Below the pieces are notes generated by a model. That model made no database searches, was not told the DNA's origin, and saw nothing but the letters and a program-made list of their open reading frames with translations. The position numbers were made by a program, and so were the translations under genes. Positions 9,691 through 17,442 of a stretch of DNA of 64,000 nt are shown here, one piece after another. How positions within the stretch are numbered: position 1 is the first letter of the stretch; each line of letters starts with the position of its first letter. Source of the stretch: Aquimarina brevivitae (GTDB lineage: Bacteria; Bacteroidota; Bacteroidia; Flavobacteriales; Flavobacteriaceae). The stretch lies in the NCBI RefSeq assembly GCF_004216895.1, contig NZ_SGXE01000005.1, positions 119,777 through 183,776 on the forward strand. The letters run 5' to 3'.

Positions 9691-10785
9691 ATGAATACAA
9701 ATATACGTTTTAGCAGAGGTGATTCTGCAAAGTTCTTTAGAACTTTAAACAAAAGAGTTAATGAATATTTTAAAGAAAATAATATTAAAAGAACCGGTAA
9801 TTGGAAATTACACCTGAAAACTATTGTAATGTTTTCCTTATTTCTTACCCCTTATTTCCTAATTCTTACATTGGATATTTCTCAATGGTGGATGCTGCTA
9901 CTAACGGTAGTTATGGGTATAGGTATGGCTGGTGTAGGTATGAATGTAATGCACGACGCAAATCACGGCTCTTACTCTTCAAAAAAATGGCTCAACAAAA
10001 TAATGGGAAGCAGTATGTACATCCTTGCTGGTAATGTATACAATTGGCAGGTACAACATAATGTTTTACACCACACCTATACGAATATCCACGGACATGA
10101 TGAAGATATGGATGCCGGACGCGTAATTCGATTTACTAAACACGCCAAATGGAGACGTTTTCATAAATTTCAACATTATTACTCGGTCTTTTTATATGGT
10201 TTGCTTACATTCAATTGGGCGCTAACTACAGATTTTAAACAGACTAAAAACTATTTAGCTCGAAAGTTATCTTACGGTAAACTTCCTAGTCCAGTTAAAC
10301 AATGGAGCACTGTGGTAATTACTAAATTGATTTACGTCGTTATGTGGATAGTTATACCGATGTTGATCATGTCGATCGCGTGGTGGAAAATCCTTATTGG
10401 CTTTTTTGTTATGCATTATGTAGCTGGTCTTATTTTAAGCATTGTTTTTCAATTGGCACATATGGTTGAAGAGGCAGATATGCCGATACCGGATCAAACT
10501 GGAAACATGAAAAACAGTTGGGCAATTCACCAATTATTCACTACCGTTAATTTTTCTACAAAAAATAGAATAGTCAATTGGTTTACTGGCGGATTAAATC
10601 ATCAAGTGGAACATCATATTTTCCCTAATATTAGTCATGTTCATTATACCAAGATTTCTAAAATCGTAAAACAGACTGCAAAGGAATTCAATCTTCCTTA
10701 CAACGAATACAAAACTACCCGAAAGGCTATCATGGCTCACTTTAAACATCTTAAACAGATGGGGATGAAACCTTCATTACAGTAG
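9691..10785 (+). CDS. Membrane fatty acid (acyl-CoA type) desaturase
   Basis: 364 residues with the three histidine boxes of the membrane di-iron desaturases: HDANHG (about residue 90), HNVLHH (about 125) and QVEHH (about 308). Hydrophobic helices lie before box 1 and between boxes 2 and 3. The Q-x-x-HH form of the third box is that of front-end (delta-5/6-like) and linoleoyl-CoA desaturases, but no cytochrome b5 domain is fused, so an external electron donor is needed. Regiospecificity cannot be read from the sequence. A role in membrane fluidity is likely. The aminotransferase gene follows after 48 bp. Confidence 0.93.
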   Translation: MNTNIRFSRGDSAKFFRTLNKRVNEYFKENNIKRTGNWKLHLKTIVMFSLFLTPYFLILTLDISQWWMLLLTVVMGIGMAGVGMNVMHDANHGSYSSKKWLNKIMGSSMYILAGNVYNWQVQHNVLHHTYTNIHGHDEDMDAGRVIRFTKHAKWRRFHKFQHYYSVFLYGLLTFNWALTTDFKQTKNYLARKLSYGKLPSPVKQWSTVVITKLIYVVMWIVIPMLIMSIAWWKILIGFFVMHYVAGLILSIVFQLAHMVEEADMPIPDQTGNMKNSWAIHQLFTTVNFSTKNRIVNWFTGGLNHQVEHHIFPNISHVHYTKISKIVKQTAKEFNLPYNEYKTTRKAIMAHFKHLKQMGMKPSLQ

Positions 10786-10833
10786 TAGTACAGTTCACAT
10801 TAATTATCACAATAAAAAAACAGAAAGCAACAG

Positions 10834-12021
10834 ATGAGCGCACAGCTATCAGATAGAGTTAATAAGCTCGAGGCTTCTGCGACTTTAGCTATGGCAGCTA
10901 AAGCAAGAGAACTACGAGCGGAAGGAAAAGATATTATTGGATTAAGTCTAGGAGAACCTGATTTTAATACGCCAGACTTTATTAAAGAAGCAGCTATACA
11001 GGCCATCAATGACAATTATAACTCGTATACTCCGGTAGACGGGTATGTGGAGCTTAAAGATGCGATAATTACAAAATTTAAACGTGATAATAACCTCAGC
11101 TACGACAGACAACAGATTGTAGTTTCAACGGGAGCAAAACAATCGCTTTATAATATCGCTCAGGTGTATATTAATCCGGGGGATGAAGTAATTCTTCCCT
11201 GCCCCTACTGGGTTAGCTATAGCGACATCGTTAAATTGGCAGGTGGTGTTCCTGTAGAAGTACAAACTTCATTAGCCACTGACTTTAAAATGACACCAGA
11301 GCAATTAGAGGCGGCTATTACACCAAAAACCAAAATGATATGGTATAGCTCTCCTTGTAACCCTAGTGGATCCATTTATAGTAAAGAAGAACTAAGAGCT
11401 CTTGCAGATGTGCTACAAAAATACCCAGAAATTATCGTAGTAAGCGATGAGATATATGAACACATCAACTATGCAGGAAAACACGCTTCTATGGCGCAAT
11501 TTGAAGATATGTACGATAGAACGGTAACGGTTAATGGTGTAGCAAAAGCTTTTGCGATGACCGGATGGCGAATTGGATACATAGGCGCTCCTGTTGCCAT
11601 AGCCAGAGCATGCAACAAAATTCAAGGTCAGGTAACCAGTGGTGCTAATTGTATTGCACAGCGCGCTGTGATTACGGCTTTAGAAGCTCCTGTATCTAAA
11701 ATAGGATACATGGTAGATCAATTTAAAACACGAAGAAAATTAATACTTGATTTATTATCGGACATCCCTGGATTCAAATGCAACGAACCCGAAGGTGCCT
11801 TTTATGTTTTTCCTAATATTTCTTACTATTTCGGTAAAACCTTACAAGGAACAACGATTAAAAATGCAACCGACTTTTCGATGTATTTATTAGAAAAAGC
11901 AAACGTAGCTACAGTTACGGGAGACGCTTTTGGAGACCCTAATTGCATCCGTATATCGTATGCAGCAAGCGCTAAGGACATACAAGAAGCTTTACGAAGA
12001 ATAAAAGAAGCGGTTTCGTAA
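10834..12021 (+). CDS. aspC: Class I aminotransferase (aspartate / prephenate aminotransferase type)
   Basis: PLP enzyme of 395 residues. It has GLSLGEPDFNTPDFIKEAA near the N terminus, the aromatic cofactor contact YWVSYSD, the NPSG motif, VSDEIYEHI and the PLP lysine in VAKAFAMTGWRIGY. This pattern is that of the 1-beta group of aspartate aminotransferases, several of which also transaminate prephenate to arogenate. The gene symbol is given for the family, not for a proven substrate. It is followed by a strong terminator. Confidence 0.9.
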   Translation: MSAQLSDRVNKLEASATLAMAAKARELRAEGKDIIGLSLGEPDFNTPDFIKEAAIQAINDNYNSYTPVDGYVELKDAIITKFKRDNNLSYDRQQIVVSTGAKQSLYNIAQVYINPGDEVILPCPYWVSYSDIVKLAGGVPVEVQTSLATDFKMTPEQLEAAITPKTKMIWYSSPCNPSGSIYSKEELRALADVLQKYPEIIVVSDEIYEHINYAGKHASMAQFEDMYDRTVTVNGVAKAFAMTGWRIGYIGAPVAIARACNKIQGQVTSGANCIAQRAVITALEAPVSKIGYMVDQFKTRRKLILDLLSDIPGFKCNEPEGAFYVFPNISYYFGKTLQGTTIKNATDFSMYLLEKANVATVTGDAFGDPNCIRISYAASAKDIQEALRRIKEAVS

Positions 12022-12046
12022 TTATATAACGATACTATTTCTTATT

Positions 12047-12089
12047 ACAAAAGAGGTTTGCTTCATCAGCAAACCTCTTTTGTTTTTTT
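12047..12089 (+). terminator. Terminator after the aminotransferase gene
   Basis: A 16-bp perfect stem (ACAAAAGAGGTTTGCT and its complement) with a 5-nt loop, followed by seven Ts. Since trkH converges from the other side, it may act in both directions. Confidence 0.92.
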
Positions 12090-12122
12090 GTATTTTACAG
12101 TAAACTGATTTTTATAGAGTAA

Positions 12123-13619
12123 TTATTGACTACGCCAAAAGAAAGGCGTTAGTAATATCAAAACGGTAAATAACTCCAATCGCCCGATAAGCATCAAAAA
12201 ACAACACCACCATTTTCCTAAATCTGGCAATAGGGCAAAATTATTTACAGGACTCAGACTACCAAATGCCGGACCTACATTACCTAAAGAAGATGCCGCA
12301 CCACCAATAGCCGTCTCAAAATCTAATCCTAGAACTCCCAAAAAGACAGACCCAATAATAAAAGCTAACATATACAGCACAAAAAATGCTAGTATGTTAA
12401 ATACGATTTCCTTAGGTATGGCTTTCTTATTATAGCGTACAGGCAAGACTGCTCTTGGATGTAAAGTCCTTTTAAATTCTAAGATTCCATTACGAATAGT
12501 AATCAAATGTCGTACTACTTTCATTCCCCCTGAGGTCGAACCCGCAGATCCTCCTAGAAACATTAGACCAAAAAAGAAAACGGTTAAAAATGGAGTCCAC
12601 ATCGTAAAGTCCGCAGATACAAATCCTGTAGTAGTTACTACAGCCAATACCTGAAAAAGCGCATGTCGAAACGCACTCTCAAAAGGTCCCCAAACCATAG
12701 GATGGTCGATAGAAGAGGCTGATACATCTGCCTGAAAAAATATGATCAGGGTAGCAATTATCGTAAATAAAATGGTAAATGTAGCATAGAGCTTAAACTC
12801 TTCATCCTTGATGATCTTTTGTACTTTTCCTTTAAACCCGAAATAACTGAGAACAAAATTCATTCCAGCTAAAAACATAAAAAGTATAACAATGTATTGG
12901 ATTATTGGATTATCATTCCAATGTGCCAAACTTGCATTTTTTGTTGAAAACCCACCTGTGGATAAAGTACTTAGGGCGTGATTAATCGCATCAAAAAAGC
13001 TCATTCCTGCTAATTGTAACAAAACTGTCTCTGCTGCTGTATACCCAATATAGATCAACCATAAACGTTTAGCTGTATCGGTAATTCGTGGGTGTAGTTT
13101 ATCCGCATTTGGACCCGGTGCTTCTGCTGCAAATAATTGCATCCCTCCTATTCCTAATAGCGGTAAGATAGCCACCGCGAGCACAATAATACCCATACCA
13201 CCAATCCAATGTGTTAAACTCCGCCAAAATAACACGCCTTTGGGGATAATCTCAATATCTGTTAAAATTGAAGAGCCAGTGGTCGTATACCCCGACATGG
13301 TTTCAAAAAAGGCATCCGTAAAAGTTGGTATGGATTCCGAAAAGATATAAGGTAGTGTACCACTTAGTGACATAAATATCCATCCAAAGGTTACTACGAT
13401 ATACCCCTCTCGCTTATTAATTTCTTTTTGGTGTTCTCTGGTAATATACATCAAAATTATACCTATAAACATGGTAGCGAGTGAAGCCATCATAATATCT
13501 AGCGTAACTCCATCCTGATACGCAAAACTTACTATTGTGGCTATAAGCATAAACCCTCCATTACATAGTAAAAGGAGGCCCATGATATGAGATATAATTT
13601 TGTAGTTAAGTCTGGTCAT
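12123..13619 (-). CDS. trkH: TrkH-family potassium uptake channel subunit
   Basis: Membrane part of the Trk/Ktr K+ uptake system, 498 residues, with about ten hydrophobic helices arranged as repeated M1-P-M2 units. The four filter regions are visible as TTTGSS, STGGFSTKN, TTTGFVSADF and LGNVGPAFG. Its ATG directly follows the trkA stop codon with no gap, so the pair is translationally coupled. The companion TrkA gates the channel in response to nucleotide. Confidence 0.95.
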   Translation of the reverse strand: MTRLNYKIISHIMGLLLLCNGGFMLIATIVSFAYQDGVTLDIMMASLATMFIGIILMYITREHQKEINKREGYIVVTFGWIFMSLSGTLPYIFSESIPTFTDAFFETMSGYTTTGSSILTDIEIIPKGVLFWRSLTHWIGGMGIIVLAVAILPLLGIGGMQLFAAEAPGPNADKLHPRITDTAKRLWLIYIGYTAAETVLLQLAGMSFFDAINHALSTLSTGGFSTKNASLAHWNDNPIIQYIVILFMFLAGMNFVLSYFGFKGKVQKIIKDEEFKLYATFTILFTIIATLIIFFQADVSASSIDHPMVWGPFESAFRHALFQVLAVVTTTGFVSADFTMWTPFLTVFFFGLMFLGGSAGSTSGGMKVVRHLITIRNGILEFKRTLHPRAVLPVRYNKKAIPKEIVFNILAFFVLYMLAFIIGSVFLGVLGLDFETAIGGAASSLGNVGPAFGSLSPVNNFALLPDLGKWWCCFLMLIGRLELFTVLILLTPFFWRSQ

Positions 13620-14969
13620 TTACAGGAACAATCGTTCAATTTTTTTGATAGATTTGGGCAAACAGCAAACCACAACACGGTCCCCTGCTTTAATAAAAAA
13701 GTTACCTAAAGGTATCATCCCCTCTCCATCCCGGATCACACCAGCGATGATTGCGGATCTAGGAAAATCAAGGTCTTTTATTAAATTTTCACTTACTTCA
13801 GAGTTTGGTTTAACTATAAATTCCAATAATTCGGCATTCATATTGTTTAATTTGGTCATCGCCACAACCTCTCCCTTTCTAACAAATCTAAATATATTAT
13901 TAGCAGCAAGTAATTTTTTATTAATCAGTGTATCAATCCCAATAGAATGTGAAAGCTGAAAATAATCCATATTTTCTACTAAAGCTATCGTCTTTTTAAC
14001 ACCTTTAGATTTAGCAACCAAACAAGACATGATATTGGTTTCAGAATTACCTGTCACCGCAATAAACGCGTCCATATCATTGATCCCCTCTTCTTCCAAC
14101 AGCTCCACATTTCTACCATCTCCATTAATAATCATTGCATTAGGCAGGTTATCAGCCAAATCAAATGCTTTATCCTTATCTTTTTCGATCAATTTTACTT
14201 TAAACTTATGGTCACAAAGATCACAAGAAGTTTTAAAACCAATTTTGCTTCCTCCAAGAATCATTACGCGTTTAATCTGAGCTTTTACCTTACCGGTTAA
14301 TTTTAATAGCTCTTCTACCCCACCTTTTGTGGTAACAAAATAGACCTGATCTCCTTCTTTGAAAGTGGTATCACCTCTTGGTATTATGGTATATTGTGTA
14401 CCGGCACGCTGAATAGCGATCGGCATAAAATGTAATTCGGGGAATATCTTAGCTGCTTCAATAACGGACTTACCGACAAAGAGCGCTTCATCCGACAATG
14501 TTGTTCCAACCATGGTCAATAAACCATCGTCAAACTGGTAACTGTCATGAAACGCAGCCTGGTTCAGCAATAATTCAATTTCATTTGAGGCTAGGGCCTC
14601 TGGTGAAATCAACTCATCGATCCCTAACTCATCGAATCGTACAGTTTCCTTGTTTTCAATAAATTCTGTATTCGAAATTCTGGCGATTGTTCGTTTAGCT
14701 CCTAATTGTTTAGCGAGCACACATACCGCAATATTCGTAGTCTCGCTAGAGGTTACTCCGATTACCATATCTGTATTTTCTACTCGGGCATCTTTTAAAA
14801 TCGAAATAGAGGTCGAATCACCTCGAATTACACGAATATCCAAATGTGTATCTGCGTAATTCAAGCATTCTTTATCCGTATCTATTAAGGTTATATCCTG
14901 TGATTCAAAAGAAAGTAACTTAGCCAAATGAAACCCCACTTCACCAGCTCCGGCTATTATGATTTTCAT
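13620..14969 (-). CDS. trkA: Trk system potassium uptake protein TrkA
   Basis: Cytoplasmic gating subunit, 449 residues, made of two tandem RCK units. The first NAD-binding motif is GAGEVGFHLA at residues 6-15, with its acidic partner DTDKECL; the second is ILGGSKIGF near residue 230. Each unit ends with a TrkA-C domain (about 145-225 and 375-449). It is the first gene of the trkA-trkH operon. I did not find a clear -7 box upstream. Confidence 0.95.
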   Translation of the reverse strand: MKIIIAGAGEVGFHLAKLLSFESQDITLIDTDKECLNYADTHLDIRVIRGDSTSISILKDARVENTDMVIGVTSSETTNIAVCVLAKQLGAKRTIARISNTEFIENKETVRFDELGIDELISPEALASNEIELLLNQAAFHDSYQFDDGLLTMVGTTLSDEALFVGKSVIEAAKIFPELHFMPIAIQRAGTQYTIIPRGDTTFKEGDQVYFVTTKGGVEELLKLTGKVKAQIKRVMILGGSKIGFKTSCDLCDHKFKVKLIEKDKDKAFDLADNLPNAMIINGDGRNVELLEEEGINDMDAFIAVTGNSETNIMSCLVAKSKGVKKTIALVENMDYFQLSHSIGIDTLINKKLLAANNIFRFVRKGEVVAMTKLNNMNAELLEFIVKPNSEVSENLIKDLDFPRSAIIAGVIRDGEGMIPLGNFFIKAGDRVVVCCLPKSIKKIERLFL

Positions 14970-15145
14970 TTGTTATTCCTATTGTTTTCCATGTATTCTA
15001 AATCAAATCCAAAGTAATCCTATGTATAATAAATTTCCCTTTTGGACATAAAGAACTACAAAGATAATGTAAATTCAATAACTAGTAAAATCCGTTTTTT
15101 ATATACTTATCTAGATTTGAATTATTTCTATCCTGATCAAAAATG

Positions 15146-15153
15146 TATATTTG
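15146..15153 (+). promoter_or_regulatory. -7 box of ubiE-porT promoter
   Basis: TATATTTG lies 18 bp before the ATG at 15172. It overlaps the TTG at 15151, which is the main reason to reject that TTG as the ubiE start. A second match (TAGATTTG) lies at 15112-15119. Confidence 0.6.
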
Positions 15154-15171
15154 CGTAAAATTCCAAAGAGC

Positions 15172-15903
15172 ATGTCTAAGAAAATAACCCCTTATAAAGA
15201 CAATGAGCGTTCTAAAAAAGAACAAGTAACTGAGATGTTCGACACTATCTCTAAGAACTATGATGGGCTTAATAGAGTGATCTCTTTTGGGATAGACATT
15301 AAATGGAGAAAAAAGGTAGTAAAGATTGTAGACAGCATTAATCCTGAAAAGATTTTGGATGTAGCTACCGGAACAGGAGATTTGGCTATTAGTATGGCCA
15401 AAACGGGAGCTACGGAGATTATTGGATTAGACATCTCTACCGGTATGTTGGAGGTAGGTAAACACAAAATAACGGATAAGGGCTTATCAAATAGAATAAA
15501 AATGGTCACTGGGGATAGTGAAAATCTCCCTTATGATGACAACTATTTTGATGCCATTACGGTTGCCTTTGGGGTAAGAAATTTTGAAAATCTGGAAACT
15601 GGTCTTTCCGAAATTTTTCGAGTATTAAAGCCAGGTGGCGTTTTTGTGGTATTAGAAACCTCTATACCCACAAAAACACCTTATAAACAAGGCTATAATT
15701 TATACTCCAAAAGAATTTTACCCCTAATCGGAAAGCTTTTTTCAAAAGATAAATCTGCATATGCTTACCTTAGTGAAAGTGCTGCAGCGTTTCCATATGG
15801 AGAAGCCTTCAACAATATTTTAAAAGAAATTGGGTTTATCAATGTAGAGGATAAACCTCAAACATTTGGAGTGGCCACGATATATAAAGCTACAAAACAA
15901 TAG
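15172..15903 (+). CDS. ubiE: Demethylmenaquinone methyltransferase (UbiE/MenG)
   Basis: Last step of menaquinone synthesis: SAM-dependent methylation of demethylmenaquinone. 243 residues from the ATG at 15172. Family marks are [21 protein letters not shown], the SAM loop [21 protein letters not shown], the [20 protein letters not shown] block and RVLKPGG. A longer reading from a TTG at 15151 is possible but would start inside the -7 box. porT follows after 34 bp on the same strand, an arrangement I believe is common in Flavobacteriia. Confidence 0.95.
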   Translation: MSKKITPYKDNERSKKEQVTEMFDTISKNYDGLNRVISFGIDIKWRKKVVKIVDSINPEKILDVATGTGDLAISMAKTGATEIIGLDISTGMLEVGKHKITDKGLSNRIKMVTGDSENLPYDDNYFDAITVAFGVRNFENLETGLSEIFRVLKPGGVFVVLETSIPTKTPYKQGYNLYSKRILPLIGKLFSKDKSAYAYLSESAAAFPYGEAFNNILKEIGFINVEDKPQTFGVATIYKATKQ

Positions 15904-15937
15904 ATATAGCAAACTGATCTAGATAAAATTAATAGAA

Positions 15938-16666
15938 GTGATAAAAAAAGTTTTTCTACTAATCCTTATAACTCTTGGTCTGCAACAGACCAATGCACAA
16001 CTCTTTTCTAAAGAACGTGTTCAAAACCTTCAAAATTTTGATAAACCTCGATTCAGCTGGGGGTATATCCTGGGGTTCAATAGTTATGATTTTAATTTTG
16101 ACTACAATAATGAACCTGAAGGACAAGAACCTTATCTCGACCAGGATGTACAGGTAAATACATCTGTAGGATTTAGCGTAGGGCTGCTAGGCAATATGCG
16201 CATTAATGATTATCTAGACCTAAGACTTGAACCGATGGTTACCTTTACCCAACGCGATTTAACGTTTTCTGGACCCGATTTCATAGATCAATCTGAGACT
16301 TTTAGAGAAGTGCGATCAACGTATGTCCACCTACCTCTGTTGCTAAAAATATCTACAAAACGGCTCAATAATTTTAAACCCTTTATTGTCGGGGGAGTAT
16401 CCACCTCATTCAATTTATCAAGTAACGAAGAAAATCCTGATGACAATTTTGCTGGAGAGTTTAGAATGACCACAAGTACTTCCTATTATGAAATTGGTTT
16501 TGGTGTAGATTTTTATCTGTACTATTTTAAATTTACGCCTTCTATTAGAGGTATTTTTGCGATGACTGACGAATTAGTAAGAGATAATGATCCCAATAGT
16601 CCCTGGACTGGTGGAATCGATAAAATGGCGACAAGAGGGGTATTCATCAACTTTACGTTTCAGTAG
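15938..16666 (+). CDS. porT: Type IX secretion / gliding-associated outer-membrane protein PorT
   Basis: 242 residues with a signal peptide ending near NAQ (residue 20) and a predicted eight-strand-like outer-membrane barrel. The N-terminal FDKPRFSWGYILGFN, the STYVHLPLLLKIS strand and the YLYYFKFTPSIRG strand match PorT (SprT) proteins, needed for type IX secretion and gliding. The start is GTG, as no ATG lies between ubiE and the signal peptide. Its end overlaps the convergent trmH gene by 14 bp. Assignment rests on pattern recognition and on the neighbouring ubiE. Confidence 0.75.
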   Translation: MIKKVFLLILITLGLQQTNAQLFSKERVQNLQNFDKPRFSWGYILGFNSYDFNFDYNNEPEGQEPYLDQDVQVNTSVGFSVGLLGNMRINDYLDLRLEPMVTFTQRDLTFSGPDFIDQSETFREVRSTYVHLPLLLKISTKRLNNFKPFIVGGVSTSFNLSSNEENPDDNFAGEFRMTTSTSYYEIGFGVDFYLYYFKFTPSIRGIFAMTDELVRDNDPNSPWTGGIDKMATRGVFINFTFQ

Positions 16667-17405
16667 TAAAGTCAGCCCTTCTAAATTCATTGAGTACGAT
16701 CGAGGTTGCCGTTGCCACATTAAGGCTTTCAGTTAATTGCAATTGCCCAAATCTGGGGATCGCAATTTTGTGAGTTACCAGTTGTTCAATTGTTGGAGAA
16801 ATCCCATTAGCTTCATTGCCCATAACAATAATACTCTTTACACAAGATTTGCTTGCCGTATAAATTGGATCGCCGTCCATAAAAGTACCATAAATGGTGT
16901 GACTATGCTGCTGTTCTTCTAGGAATTGCTTCAAATCTAAGTACCGTATATTTACTCTGGACAAGGATCCCATTGTAGCCTGAACCACTTTAGGATTATA
17001 ACAATCAACAGTTTGCTTGGAGCAAATAAGCTCTGTAACACCAAACCAATCACATAATCTTATAATGGTTCCTAAGTTTCCCGGATCACTCACATCATCT
17101 AACGCTAAGACAAGTCCATTATAATTTTCATCTTTCTCTTTAGGAATTTCAAAAAGAGCTAAAGCTTTCTGAGGTGTCTTTAATTGACTCAGTTGTTTCA
17201 ATTCGGCTTCAGTCACCTCATAACACTGGGTGTTGTCTACCGAAAATAAGTGATCTTCCGTGGTAAATAACCTATGAAGCACAAAACCCGCATCAATAAA
17301 CTCATTGATTACTTTGATCCCTTCTGCAATAAATAAGTGATGTTGCTTTCGGTACTTTTTTTGATGTAAAGAATTTATTAATTTCTTTTGGTTTTTGCTA
17401 ACCAT
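16653..17405 (-). CDS. TrmH (SpoU) family RNA 2'-O-methyltransferase
   Basis: SPOUT-class RNA methyltransferase, 250 residues from ATG 17405. It begins with a substrate-binding domain (SLHQKKYRKQHHLFIAEG), followed by the knotted domain with motif 1 LDDVSDPGNLGTIIR, motif 2 IVMGNEANGIS and motif 3 IPRFGQLQLTESLNVATATSIVLNE. An upstream in-frame start at 17459 would add 18 residues without family resemblance and would run over the tamL start, so I reject it. Target nucleotide is not clear; 23S rRNA is the usual one for this subgroup. Confidence 0.92.
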   Translation of the reverse strand: MVSKNQKKLINSLHQKKYRKQHHLFIAEGIKVINEFIDAGFVLHRLFTTEDHLFSVDNTQCYEVTEAELKQLSQLKTPQKALALFEIPKEKDENYNGLVLALDDVSDPGNLGTIIRLCDWFGVTELICSKQTVDCYNPKVVQATMGSLSRVNIRYLDLKQFLEEQQHSHTIYGTFMDGDPIYTASKSCVKSIIVMGNEANGISPTIEQLVTHKIAIPRFGQLQLTESLNVATATSIVLNEFRRADFTTET

Positions 17406-17423
17406 ACAAATAATGTATTTTTG
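17395..17423 (+). promoter_or_regulatory. Promoter of tamL
   Basis: TTG at 17395-17397 and TATTTTTG at 17416-17423, 18 bp apart. It overlaps the first codons of the divergent trmH gene and predicts a leader of only about 15 nt before the TTG start of tamL. Confidence 0.6.
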
Positions 17424-17442
17424 AACCCATAATGTATAGGGA

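Noticed and set aside
15151..15171. TTG at 15151 as the start of ubiE
   Set aside because: It is part of the -7 box TATATTTG; an mRNA from that promoter would not contain it. The ATG at 15172 gives the family N terminus.
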